From NCBI GenBank assembly GCA_016647705.1, contig CM028328.1, forward strand, positions 4,985,311-5,049,310: a stretch of 64,000 bases of DNA, given 5' to 3'. The DNA comes from Eucommia ulmoides. Lineage: Eukaryota > Streptophyta > Magnoliopsida > Garryales > Eucommiaceae. Numbering within the stretch: the first letter of the stretch is position 1; every line of letters starts with the position of its first letter. The notes below the pieces were generated by a model. That model saw nothing but the letters and a program-made list of their open reading frames with translations, had not been told where the DNA came from and searched no databases. The position numbers and the translations under genes were made by a program. This document shows positions 23,431 to 36,640 of this stretch, one piece after another.

Positions 23431-24351
23431 TCTGCATAGAAATATCTATTTTCAGATATTTTGAAGATATTTTCCCAAACCTTCTTTTTAACCCCTTGTT
23501 TCCATCTTTGTACTTAATGTTTATTATTGATATTGATGATCTCCTCTTGATTTAATGTTGTATTGGCTAAGAACATGTTAGTTTAATTAAAGATTAGTTA
23601 GGAAAATATGTAGTTATGTAAATACTTGTTTGGTTTAATATATGTTTCTTTAACGGTTGTTGCGTTTAAGTCCGATTGTGTTTATCATTTGATGACGATC
23701 TTAGTATGCTTGTTATAGTATTAGAGTTGGATTTGAGAGTCAAGGGTTTGACACTCGGGAGAGGTAACCCTGGATTTGGACTAGGAAAAACACATCGTTA
23801 CGACCTAACGACCCGGGAGGGCGTTAGTTAGTGTGCAATCGATGACGTTGGGTCAAGACTCATGCGGCCTAGAGTCGTTAAGACATTAAGGGGGACCTCT
23901 TCGTCGACACGAAATCACATATTCTCTCGTCTTAGACTCGAAAAAGGTGGCAGAGGAGTTTATGAACCGAGATTGTCAGATACGTAAACTCCGTTATTGT
24001 TAACTAAACGAAATCAAACATGTATTAAGTGAACGAAATCAATCCCTAGTTAATCAACTTAGTTAGGATTAACTCACTAATTGTAGTTTAGCTTAGATTA
24101 ATTTTAAATCACTTTTTTAATCGTCAAGATAACATGAGACTACGTAAATTGCGGTATTTAATTATTCACACTTTTCTCTGTGGGAACGATATCCGATCTT
24201 CAAGATCCACTATATTAAAACTTAGATCTCGTATACTTGCAAGAGTAAGTGGCGGTGTATTTCATGCCCTACCATTATGTCCTAATAATCATGTATGTTT
24301 ACGATATTTAATTAATTTATGTATTATTGTGATTATGGGATTAAATTAATA

Positions 24352-27300
24352 TGTGGTATCAAAGTTTACGTACATGATTTAGGATCGACAATTGTTTTTT
24401 AGATTTTTTATTTTTATTTTCTGTTCTTAAACAAAACGTAAACTTACAGGCATGATTTCATGTATTTTTTCGTTTCTATTGATTGTGAAATTTTAGGGGT
24501 TTTATTCCTATTGTTTCAAGTTTTAATTTGATATATTATACATACTATTTGATTGTGTAATCAGAAAATATTTCATGATTGAAGTTTCGGTTACGAATCC
24601 TAGAAACCGAAACTTGGGGTTGTGATTTCATGTAATTTTTTTATTTCGATTAGCTATAAAACATTAGAATTTTTGTTTCTATTGATTCAAGCTTTAAATC
24701 TATATATTATTCGTGTAATTTGGTTGGGTAATATGTGAGTATTTCAATTTCGAAATTTTGACCACAAACCCTAAAAAACTGAGATTCTCTTTACAAATTG
24801 ATGAAGATTGATGAGTTTTTGGTTCAATTAAATGTTGTATATAGTTTTAAAATTAATATTAGGTATAAACCCATATAAAATGCAGTAGAAATAACGGTTA
24901 AAATCGAGTTTTGGGTTTTGGCCATGGATGTGTGAAAAAGTGCGACTTGATCTTTGAGTTTGGAGATGATTCTATAATTGTTTCTTCAATTAATTATTAT
25001 AGGCATGTTAGAAACACATAATTCTACATAAAACCATATAAAAAAAAAAAAAAAAAAAAAAAAAATGGAGAAAACAACGCGTTTTTAGGATTTTTGCACA
25101 ACCGGGTCAAAATCGGGTCGAGTTGACCCGATTCAGACCCGGCTGAAGGTTGAAGACAACCTCTAGCTAGGTCCGCTGCCCCCCACGTTTGTGACAGGCG
25201 CGTGGGTGCGTGAGCCACATTCTGGGACCCATTTTGGATCCTTTTTTTTCCTGTGCACTTGGTTTTCTGTCCTCTAATTTTCTGCAAAATTTATTTTATT
25301 TTATGAGGATTAAAAATAATTTTTAATTAATTATTACTTATTATGTGATTTAATTAACTTAAAATTATTTTTAGGCATGATTTTCTATTGAAAATTTACT
25401 AGAAATTATGTTGGGTAATTTGGAATGGGATTGCAGTACTCACTTTCCCTAGATTAAATTTTTTTTATGTGTACTCTCCTAATTAGTTTTAATTCAAATA
25501 AAACTCGTTGATTCACAAAGAATGCCGAGAACTTGAGATGAAAAATTGAGAAAAATCTCAATATTTTATTCAAACAAAAAATTTGTAGTCATCAAAAGGC
25601 ATTGCACAACATATATAAAGGAAAACCCAAAATGCAAAAATTATAAAAATTGTGAAAAGGTCTTTAATTCTTGTAGAATTATAAAATTATCACGTACAAT
25701 GAAAAAGTGTCATTTTGACCCTCAAAATGATGAAATTTGACTAAAATCACGTCAGACGCCGTTTCGGCGGTATTGCTCAAAAGGTCATTTTCACCCAAAA
25801 AGGTGATATGTTTTGTCGAAAATGGTCATAGTTGATTTTTTGGTCAAACCTGTTTTTTTTTTTTTTACCTTAGGGTGCTCTCTTTGGGCCATGAAATCTC
25901 ACTCTTGTTGCACTACATCACCTTATTAATTATAAGGGCGAAAGTAGAGGAGATAATTTCTCTGATTCCCTTCTTCTCTCTGTCTTCTTTGTTGTTGACG
26001 ATCAAAATCGACGATTCTCTATTGAATGGACTCAGATTTTGGCTGTCTCCTATTACAGCATCAGAGATTGTGTTTCTAAGGCGGAGAAGAAAGAGGGTCT
26101 GCAAGCTACCATGGTTTCGAAGGTGACGTGACACAAGGGAGACGAATATAGGGTTTTGATTTCGATTCTAAAATGTGGCCTTAAAACTATGAAGGTTTTG
26201 ACACTTTGTACCCCAAAATTTAACTAGAATCTCATTTGGTCCAAGTAGTTTCAATTTAAACATATAAGATATCTTATTAACTTTATATATTCTTTTCTAA
26301 AGTGCAATGAACTAAAACTAGTAGGAATAGTTAATTACACAATTAGCCCCCTAAAGTTTAGAGGATGTGTAAATTTAATTTTTCTTATACATATTGTGAA
26401 TAGTATGCAATTTAATATAGATTAAGGATTTTACACTAATTACAACACGATGTTAAATCTATCTTAATTTTTTTATGGTGATTATCACTTTAGTGTGTAG
26501 ATTTTATTAGAAATCACAATTATTAGTGGAAAAAAAGTTTGGAGGTCATTTGGAATTAGAATGATTGACTAGTCGATTGCAGTTGCTTAAATTAAGCAGA
26601 CTGTGCCCACTAGAGTTGATAGGTTGCGGAAGTAAATAAATCTCATTGCCTACTGAAAAAATAAATGCCTAATAATTATGTATTCAATTTTTATCGCATG
26701 AGATAGATATTGTGAATTTTTTTCTTATGCAAGAGTATTATGGTAGAAACTGATTTTCATCAACTGATCCTCACAAAACTCTTAGTTGTCATCTCTCTCG
26801 GAGAAGACTACACTATTGTTTCTAAATAATAGCAATAATAATAATGAAAATAAGATGAATCAATAAGTAAACATTAGTGGTGAACTTTTTTTGATGAGGG
26901 GCCAAATTATACTAAGCCAAATCGATATGTGAAACTAGTATTCACACATTTGCGTAAGGTTGCACATTTTTTAGAAACAAACACTCCATTTTATATAATT
27001 AATATTAATTAAATTTATAATTTTTTAACATTCCATTAAGATAAGATTTCTACAATTTTCTATCTCTAAATTTTTCATCAGCACATATAAGGTTTTGATC
27101 ATTGTATAGGTAATATTAGTCAGTTTCTTGACAATTTCTATTGCTTTAATGAGTTGAAGCACATATTGACAATTTCTATTGTTTTAATGAGTTGAAACAC
27201 ATAAATGTTTATTTTAATAAAATCATTTGATATCATATGTGTTGTTGAAAGGGTCAAGTAAGGAAAATTAATTTTTAACATATTTAATTCGACACATTAA

Positions 27301-30300
27301 TGTTGTGTTTGCTGAAAACTGTTCGCACTGGTTTGTGAAGTTTACCCTACGTGTGAGAGGGCGTGTTGAATCCTAAATTATTCATGTATTTGATGGTTAG
27401 GAATTCCATAGTGGTTCGAATCCATATCTTTCTATTTGTTATCTTTGTGAATTATTTATATGATGAGTGATATGATTGAGAAAATTATATTCTTGTTTTA
27501 TTTTGGTAACCTGATGAAAGTTGAATTGAATATAACACTATAGAGAAGTGGTCGTAGATAATCAGATGCATGATATGTATTCAGGATTCATAGTGGGTTA
27601 AGTATGATGTTAATAACCAATTTGGTTATTACTGTACCTTCCATCCACGAAAATGAGATCTTTCATTTTTCGAATTTGGGCTATATTTGAGGCAATATAT
27701 TTGTATTTTTGGACTGAAAGAAAGGTACCTAGTTATTTTTGTAGAATTTTGCATGAGCTTCTTCTTGTATTGTCTGGACCTTAAAGTGTTTCATGGGCAA
27801 TACATATATTTTGATGGCTCTGTTGGGCCATCATTTATTTATTAATTAACAAACCTGATGAAATTACTAATATGAATAAATTATTCATGAACATATGAGA
27901 AGGCCTTGAATAGAAACACTATCACCGTGATTAAAATATCTTCATAGGGATCCAGGTTTGGGCTCATTATATAAATATTGATTTTGGGTTTGGGCCTATG
28001 TAATATCTCAGCCAACTAGACTTTCTTAACTACAACTTTCGGCCTTTGAGATTTATATTAAAGAGCCCATAAAAATAATAATTATGATTAATTATAGTTT
28101 TTCAATTTTCAAGCCCTTAATTTTTTATTCTATATAGATACTAATTTAATAATTAGTTTCAGGGTGCAGTAAATAAAATTATTGTTCAAATTCTTGCAAC
28201 TATAATTGGTTGTTGACCACTGAAAGTACATTTTGTAACGTATTTTATCTTGTTTTGATCATATGCATATATGTCGCTAATATGTACTGTTGTGGTTAGA
28301 CAATATTATTTAATTTTTTCATTTTGGAACGATTGCTTGTGAATTGTTGAAGTTATTTTACCAAAGTGATTTAACCAACATAATTTGCAAGTTTTCGAGT
28401 TCTTATTTTGTTGATGAAAGTTTTTTAAATGAATTTGTACATTCACCTGCCCAAATGAAGTTATTATGCAAATTAATTTAATTGTTGGGTAATATAGTTT
28501 AATTTTTCTGTTTTGAAACGGTTGCTTGTGAATTATTGAGGTTATTTTACCAAAGTGATTTAACCAATATAGTTTGCAAGTTTTCAAATTCTTATTTTGT
28601 TGATAAAAAAAAATTTAGATTAATTTGTAAATTCACCTACCCAAAGGGATTTATTATGCAAATTAATTTAATTGTTGGATAATATAGTTTAATTTTCTCA
28701 ATTTGGAACGTTTGCTTGTGAATTGTTGAGGTTATTTTACCAAAGCGATTTAACCAATATAGTTTGTAAATTTTCAAGTTCTTATTTTATTGATGGAAAA
28801 AAATTTAGATTAATTTGCACATTCACTTACCCAAAGAGAGTTATTGTGCAAATTAATTGCATGAGAATATTATGTGATATAAATAATTTTATAAATTTGT
28901 TTGCCCAAAGGAATGCATTTTGAAAGATTATTTATTTCATTATGTTTGAAGAAAATATACGGATTTGAAGGTCAATCTATCCAAAGGAGATAGATTTTTT
29001 AAATTTATAAATTTTTCTTATTTTGTTAATTCTCATGATTAAATAATAATTATTTATTATAGACTCTGCCCAAAGAGAAATTTATGATAACGCAATTGAT
29101 TCTTTTATTATATTGCCTATACTTAATTGAATATTTTGTCTATTACCCATAATTGATCTAATTGTAATTTTTTTATGAGAGCAGTTTCTTTTCGTTATGA
29201 ACAATAATAACGCCACAATGAAATATGTCTATTGCCCATAATTGATCTAATTGTAATTTTTCGTGAAAGTAGTTTCTTTTTATTGTGAACAACAATGACG
29301 GCAAAATGAAATTTGTCTATTACCCATAATTAATCTAGATGTAATTTTTTGTGAAAGCAGTTTTTTTTTATTGTGAACAACAATAACGTCATAAGGAAAT
29401 TATAAATTGATTCATTGATTTAATGGGAGTCTTTGTAATTTTCTTTATTTCGATAATTATGTAGTGTAAACATTGATCACTATTGTTATAAAAAAATTCT
29501 TATTTTGTTGATCTTCATTCTTAGCGAATAATTGTTTGTTGTAGACTCTACCCAAAGGAGAGTTTATGATGATGCAATTGATTTTTATATTGTATCGCTT
29601 ATATTTATTTGAGCATCTGCTTCTCTGGTTTAGTGGAAACTTTTGTATTTCAGTTTATTTTGATGATTACGTTGTGACCACTATTGTTATGTGTTTTGCA
29701 AAATTGAAATATATTTGATGATCATTGTTATTGCATATTATATTGTTGCATATCATATTATTTGAATTGATTATACTAAACCAATGTTTAAGACCCATAG
29801 CGTTCAAGAAATATGTTGTGACTATGAATGTCATTGAGTCTTTTGATTCTCTAGTTCAGTGAAAGTTTATATATTTTCTTTTATTTCGCTAATTACGTTG
29901 TGACCACTATTGTTATGCGTTTTGTAAAATTGAAATCTATTTGATGATCATCGTTATTACATATTATATTGTTGTATATCATATTATTTGAATTAATTAT
30001 ACAATATGATATCTTAACATATTGTGCTTTAAGAATTACAGTTGTATACTTTTGATTGTCACAAATCACTATTTCAAATCTCGTGATGTATTGTTAGTGA
30101 CAAATGACTTATTAAAGTCAAGCAATTTCATATTGTTGAAAAATTACAGCAGTTTCATTTTATTGAGAAACTGCAATTAGCAATTTCGTTTTGTTAAGAA
30201 ATTACAGTAGTTTCATTTTGTTGAGAAACTACAATTAGTAATTTTATTTTATTGAGAAATTGTAATTGCAATTACAATTTCATTTTGTTGAGAAATTTTA

Positions 30301-30633
30301 ATGAGGACCAATAAGAAACAATGCATATAAATAATGATCACATGTTGGCATTAGTTTCTTACTATACTACTGTGCTTACGATCCATGTCGATATGATTAT
30401 AAGTATTTGTGAGTATGAAGGGTCTTATGTTTATTGAGATTAACATATAGACCATCATAATCCAATATTAAGATCATGTTGAATGGGATAAGTTTATCAA
30501 TATGCTACTTATAGACTATCATTTCTTTAAAAAAAAAATTTGGTCATACAAAAATAAATTTTTTCAGTTATTAACTCGAGAGTCTTGTTTTCAAAATTAA
30601 ATTTATTCAATTAATGTAATCCAAGTGGGAGAA
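24352..30633 (+). other. Internal region of element E: non-coding with several tandem repeats
   Basis: 24454-24790 is a ~173-bp imperfect duplication (GATTTCATGTA...). 28328-28900 has three units of ~190 bp with GCTTGTGAATTGTTGAGG and CACCTACCCAAAG. 29110-29400 has three units of ~91 bp with CCCATAATTGATCTAATTG. 29662-30002 has two units of ~220 bp with ACCACTATTGTTATG. 30100-30300 has five short GTTGAGAAATTACA-like units. 25880-26134 is richer in C/T and has a weak 83-residue frame without a known domain. No protease, integrase or RT motif was found in either strand. Confidence 0.6.
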
Positions 30634-31513
30634 TGTTAGAAAATATTTTGTGGACTAACATTAATTAAATAAATTGTTTTACAAAAATGAGTTAATGGAA
30701 AGTCATTATATAACCAGCCCAAATAATCAGTTATCATATTTTGATTTAGGCTGTGATATCTTTTATGTAGAAGCCCAATAAGTGGCAAGTGTAGGTTTTG
30801 GGTTTTGTTGAAACCCGTTATGGGAGGGTCCAATGAAAAATCCTAATATAAATAATTATATCCCCTCCCTAATCTAGATTAAGGGTTTCTTCCCATTGAG
30901 AGTCGTCATCACAAAATCTAGATCATAGGGAGAAAGATCTGATTAGTAATCCGCTATGACAGATTCAATCTTCTGCGATGACCCAAACAAGTATGTATTC
31001 GATTACCATTCTTTATTATTGTGTCATAATAATCATGTATATTTATGATCTTTAATTAATTTCTGTATTATTGTGATTATGAGATTAAATCAACAAGAAG
31101 ACCAAGTCATCTATATCAATCGGCCGTGATCTACTAAGTCTATAAATAACGAAAGGTATCCCATTTTCTTTACATTAAGTCTTTTTCCTAATATTGATAA
31201 ACAAACTGACTTATTTTTACACTGGAAATTCTTTATCCGACACCACACCGGTGTCCCCTTAGAACTAATCAGTTTTGCAGAATAAATTTACGGAGATCTT
31301 TGACATATGAGAAGCTGTTACACCGGTGTCCCCTCATGCGAGGGATTTTTTGACAATAGCATTTGGCGTCATCTGTGGGAAACCGAGCAAAAAGGTCATG
31401 ATCGTCGGTGCCATGACCATCATGGACTACCGGCGAGTTCTACGATTGCCATTGGCAAAACCACAAATTCAGAGGAAAAGAAAATATATTGGTAAAGATT
31501 GGAAGACCCCGTC

Positions 31514-32209
31514 CTAGTAATCGGTACATGATAGAAACCCGGTTCCTTCGTCAAGCCAATTCTGAAGCCCCGTCAAAAAAGCGAAGATCCTTCTGTCGTT
31601 GCCGCAGAGATGCAGATATTGATTGATACATGAATCGAGAACTTTCGCTAAAGGATAGATGATCGCGAAGCCCCTTCCGCCGAACGCCATGTTGTACAAG
31701 AAGAAATTGTTCTACATATCAGTTTTTAAGCATGGGCCGATGTAGTACCATATCCCGTGATCGTACTACGACACCGTCTTCACCAGATTCTCTGGGAAGA
31801 ACATGGTATCGTCGTCTTCAAACACGAACCACTGGACGCTGGTGTGATTGAGCGCCACGGTCTTGGAAACGACCCACGCGAAATGGATCGGTAATCGGAG
31901 TCCCCCGCGACAGGTGTACCTGAAAGCGGACGTGTTGCCGGAGACACAAATCGGGAGAAGAGAATCGGTTTCGTCGCTTTAGGCGGTGGAATTGGGTTGC
32001 AGAGATTCTAGAAACACGCATCCGCGCATTTGGCCCAGCGTCCACCATAGCTTGACATACTCTTTTATCGTTGCCAACAATTTTTTATTCGATTTGATTC
32101 AGAAGATAATGTTCTTAATCGATGTTGGTGGGAAAACGTCCGGCGAGGAGATCGACAAACGTGAGATATTGGTGTTGGGAGCAACGTGCAGGATGAACAG
32201 CATGTACAT
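31514..32209 (-). pseudogene. Captured DUF604 (fringe-related glycosyltransferase-like) gene fragment
   Basis: One continuous minus-strand frame of 232 codons from ATG at 32209 to TAG at 31514, with three in-frame stops before the end and no frameshift. It reads IKEYVKLWW...MRGCVFLESL, then DSLLPICVSGNTSAFRYTCR, then WFVFEDDDTMFFPENLVKTV, then YNMAFGGRGFAIIYPLAKVL. These match the order of blocks in plant DUF604 proteins, which are related to fringe/GT31 transferases; the DDDT motif is the metal-binding aspartate motif of that fold. Part of the end of the domain seems missing or diverged after 31514. It is GC-richer than its surroundings and lies antisense directly after the primer site of element C, so capture of host sequence is the best explanation. 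A host pseudogene invaded by LTRs is less likely because both LTRs enclose it. Confidence 0.85.
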
Positions 32210-35200
32210 GCATGCACTGAGACACGAACAGAGTATTGGGAAGGATGCAATGGTTGATGGGTATGAAAAATAAACCTAGGGCTAAATACACTAACGCCCC
32301 TGAGGTAACAATTTTATTTATAAGTTTACTAAACTTAAAAATTATCATTGACGTCTTGATAAGTAAAAAAAAAATTCCTCAGGTATAAAGATGCCTCTCT
32401 GGCGGCTCAGGTAATGAAACACTTGTAGTGATAAAAATCACCAAGTGTAAAAATTGAAGAACCGAGCTGCTCAGATCAGCTCGACAAAGAAACACTTAGT
32501 GATAAAAATCACTAAGTGTAAAATGTAAATTAACTTAGCAGATCAGTTCACACAAGAAACATTTAGTAATAAAACTAAGAGTAAATTAACTGAGCAGCTC
32601 AACTCAGACAAGAAACATTGAGTAATAAAACTAAGTGTAAATGAACTGAGCAAATCAACTCAGACTAGAAACATTTAGTACTGAAACTTAGTGTAAATTA
32701 ACTGAGCAGATTAGCTCAGACTAGAAATATTATTACTGAAACTGAGGGAAAATTGACAGAACATATCAGCTCAGACAAAAAATATTTAGTACTAAAACTA
32801 AGTGTAAATCAACTAAGCAGATCAGCTCAGATAAGAAACATTTAGTACTGAAACAAAAAGTAAATTAATTGAGCAGATTATCTCAGACAAGAAACATTTA
32901 GTACTCATGTAGTCCTTGTTGATCCCAAAATTTTGATGGACATTTAAGTGTTTATGTTTTTCGTGGAACTAACGTGTTTATTAAGTGTTTCAGTTTTAAA
33001 AAATCCAGTCAAGACTATATCACGAAGTAATTATGAATGATGCAGAGACGGATATCGGGAGATTGAAGGTTCTAAAGATAATAGGTGAAAACAACTTAAA
33101 TTTATTTTACTCTTAATGTATCCAGATTAAGATCATATACGACATAAAAATTATTTATATTTATGTGTGAATAAATTACGGTCCTAATAATTGTTCAATT
33201 ATTTGCTCCAATGTGAAATTGAAAAAAAAAATGACATAAGCAAGATTAATGCTTAAAATTAAATATTAGTGTCAATTAAGTTAACCGAAAAAAGAAATCG
33301 GTTAATAGGCTTAAAACGTCGATGTTTGGAGTTAAAATAAGATTGAGAAAGTGTGTTCCAGCAGTGATCAGTCAATGACCACAAGGATTCGATCAATAGA
33401 TGGGTAAGGGCTGGAAAACGAGGAGTCTCTGAATCGATTGGTCAACTGACCAAGAGAGATCGGTCAGCCAATGATCGAAATGATAACTCTTTGTATCGAT
33501 CGGTCGATCGACCATTGATTATCGGTCAATCGACAAAGGCCAAAAATAAGCCTGAGGAAGCATCATGTATTGATCAGTCAATCGCCCCATGTTGAATTGG
33601 TCAACTGACTAGTGTTTGAGAAATGACTTGGATACATCCTGTATCCATTGATCGACCGATGGGCAGAGGTCGGTCAACTGACTATGCATTACAGATCTTG
33701 AGAAATTTCGGGATTTGATCAAAACTAACTATTAACTAGCCATTTTTGGCTTACCTGACTGAGGTATCTTAGGAATTTGAATATGTTGAAGTTATGTTAC
33801 TCCTATTTGGATATTCCTATAAATATGGTACATAAAATCATGGTGTTTCTCAATTTGGTACATTTAATACTTTCTACCTTTGCAATTTAAGATTAAGAAA
33901 TAATTTGGAGATTAAATTGAGTATTTTAAAATCCATATTTAAGTGAATTGGACCATGATTAAATGGTATTGATATATGGGGTCCATATGTACATTTAATT
34001 TTTATATCTTAAGGAAACTAATCGCTAGAGGGCAAGTTTCAAAACAGATTAAATAGACCTGCGTTTATAAAGATCAATGCATCACTTCTATCAAGAACTA
34101 AGAGTTCCTAAGATTTCTAAGAGTTCTTATTCATATATTATATTGAGAGATCAATTGTGAGAAAAAGTTTTTGAGTTAAAGCACTTATTAATTTAGCATT
34201 ACTGATCTGAGTTGTCTAAGAGATTCAATTTTCAATCTTTTAGTGTTATCGTGGTGAGATCTTTCCAAACTTTTATTTGTAATTGTCAATTTACATTATC
34301 ATTGTTTTGCTTGATTATAAGATCATTGTGAAATCGTTTTTGAACTTTAAAGAGTATAAAAATTCTTTAAAATAATATTTGTGATTATCTAATTACGTGC
34401 TTGAATTTTGTACTACCCATATTTTTATATAATTAAATATTGAATTCCTCACGTAAATTCTATCACTTGTAATTTCGGGACATTAATTGAGTTTAATTGA
34501 TTTAAGGTGGTAGAAGCTCTGAGTGGGACGAAATTCATTCATTTTTGTAATTGGTGAATTTGTGTGGATTAGATATTATTAGGAGTATCTAGTCAGGAGT
34601 AACTTTGGCTTCATTCTTTTTCGACAAAAAGATTGAGGTTTGATCTTTACCTAATGGATAAAAATGTTTGGTTATTCTTTTCCCTTGAAAAGAATTAGAC
34701 TTGATTCTCTCTTATTAGAATTTCTTTTGAGTGAATTGTAACGGCTCCATCCTTATCGATGAAAATGATACTTAGAGTGTTTTGTGAGGTTTGATTCTTA
34801 ACTTGGTAAAAATATTAAGTTAGTTTTTAGCCTGTAAAAAAGATAAAGTTCTTCCTTAAGCGATGAAAAAATGTAAAGTTTGGTTCTGAGCCTGTGAAAA
34901 GAATCATTGTAAGTCTTTGGTTCCTATCTGTTAAAGGCATTAAGTGGTTTAGTGAGTGCGAATCTCCATGGGGCTCGGAGGATTGGATTAGCCAAGAATA
35001 GCTTGGTGAACCAAGATATATCCTTGTGTGCTGATCTATTTACTTTGTCTATATTTTGTTTGGTTGTGCACGTAGTTTAAACACAAATTCACTACACAAC
35101 AAGATAATAATTAATTTATGATAAAATTGATTATTTGATTAATTAAGTGTTTAAATATCTAAATTTGTTTAAATTTTTACAACTACCTTATTCACCCCTC

Positions 35201-35274
35201 TCTTGGGTAGGTCACTGGGCCAGTAATTGGCATCAGAGCTAGTTTAACTCAATACACTAGCTAACAAAGATCAC

Positions 35275-36640
35275 ATGGCGTACCCGATAGGCACACTAGG
35301 TGAGGGGTAGTCTATGCACCGACCACCTTTGTTTGCAGGTGAAAATTATGCATTCTGGAATGGAAAAATGATTGCGTTTCTTCAGGGCACAAATTATGAT
35401 GTATGGCTCGCGATTAAGGATGATTCATTTGTCTCTATGGCAAACGAAGTTGCAAAGAAGAAAGAGCAACTGACTACTTCTAACAAACAGAAGCTTTCTA
35501 TAAATTCTCAAATTATTAACATTTTATTTTGCTCTTTAGATGCTAAATAATATTTCAGGGTCTCAAACTGTGCATCGGCGAAAGAAATATGGGATACACT
35601 AAAATCCAAATATGAGGGAACTGATCAAGTGAAGTTATCCATAATCAATTCCTACACTCACTAATTCAAAATATTCAGAATGAGTGATGCAGAAAACATC
35701 TCAGAAATGTCTATGAGATTTACTAATATATGCAACAGTCTTGATCAACTTGGAAAACCATATTCCATGGAGCAAAAAGTAGGAAAGATCTGGATATCGT
35801 TACCCAAGATCTAGGAATCAAAAGTGATTGCAATCAAAGAGAACAAAGATTTCACCAAACTCACTACCAATGAACTCATCGACGATTAAATAATCACTGA
35901 GACGACTATGCAACAATTTGAGGTTAGATCAGAAAGAAAGTTAAAGAGGAAAGAGAGACCTATGAAAGAAACATAGGATGATACATATTCTAGTAGTTCC
36001 GAAGTATCAAGTGATGATAAGAAAACTTTGACGTTTGCCCTTATTGCTAAATAGGTTGAGTTGAAGTTGAGATGTAATTATTGCAATAGCATTGAGCAAT
36101 TTAAAGTATCATGTTCATTCAAGAACCCTAAGTTTACGGATAAGAATGGATCCAAAATAAAATGGATACCAAAAAGAGTTACAGTGTCTTGTGCAAAGTT
36201 ACATGATATTGGGATTGGATCGAAAGGAACAGCAAAAAGGTTATATCAAAGCCAAGAAAGAAAGTCACAAAGATTTCACAAGCAACATGTGCAAAGCAAA
36301 AAGGTATACTAAAGTCAAGATGTGAAGTTACAAAAAAATCACAAACAACTCATGCGAAGAGAAAAGATGTATCAAAGTTAAGATGTGAAGTTTCAAAGAA
36401 GCCACAAGTGACTCGTGCGGACAGAAAAGATGTATCAAAGTCAAGATGTGAAGTTTCAAAGAAGCCACAAGTGATGCATGCGAACATGAAAGATTTACCA
36501 AAATCACAGGCCAAGAGAAATTGTGTACCCAAATCAATCGTTGGTGCAAATAAGGTAAAAAGTAAAGTCGTCACCAAGAACATAAGAGGTAATCCTAACC
36601 CTTCACAAGTTCAATTCATTAAATTTGTTAAAGAATGAGG
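35275..36640 (+). pseudogene. Copia gag of element F, with stops
   Basis: The frame from ATG 35275 runs to 36312 without a frameshift but with about seven stops. Blocks RPPLFAGENYAFWNGKMIAF, EIWDTLKSKYEGTDQVK and TTNELIDD are typical of copia gag (UBN2 type). A decayed zinc knuckle CNYCNSIEQFKVSC lacks the His. From about 36310 the frame shifts and a 22-residue repeat (DVSKSRCEVSKKPQV, period 66 bp) occurs three times at 36310-36500. Confidence 0.85.

Larger units (their letters stand above)
18616..24274 (+). mobile_element. Element D: non-autonomous LTR element primed by tRNA-Asp, inserted in E
   Basis: Target duplication TTATG at 18611-18615 and 24275-24279. The 5' LTR is 18616-20073 (TGATAGG to CCCTACTA), the 3' LTR 23022-24274 (TGATAGA to CCCTACCA). 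The primer site TGGCGCCGTTGCCGGGGA at 20080-20097 is fully complementary to the 3' end of plant tRNA-Asp, usual for Athila-like gypsy elements. The purine tract AATTTGGGGGTAT precedes the 3' LTR. The 2.9-kb internal part has no gag-pol. The 3' LTR is 205 bp shorter, mainly by a deletion matching about 19044-19300 of the 5' LTR. Confidence 0.88.
18333..31095 (+). mobile_element. Element E: copia-like non-autonomous (LARD-type) element inserted in C
   Basis: Target duplication AGAAG at 18328-18332 and 31096-31100. The 3' LTR is 30634-31095 (TGTTAGAAAA to ATCAACA), preceded by the purine tract AAGTGGGAGAA. The 5' LTR is 18333-18615 plus 24280-24351, split by element D. TGGTATCAAAG at 24354 is a tRNA-iMet-type primer site with one change. 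The 5' LTR lacks ~105 bp present in the 3' LTR, between ATAAATAATT and CAATCT. The ~6.3-kb internal part shows no pol domain. Confidence 0.85.

Noticed and set aside
25024..25287. 87-residue minus frame in element E
   Set aside because: One end is a translation of the poly(A) run at 25041-25065 and no domain is seen.
31307..31517. Possible gag start of element C (frame with MIVGAMTIMDYRRVL)
   Set aside because: Ends quickly and shows no gag blocks; it may be the remains of a gag start but cannot be supported.
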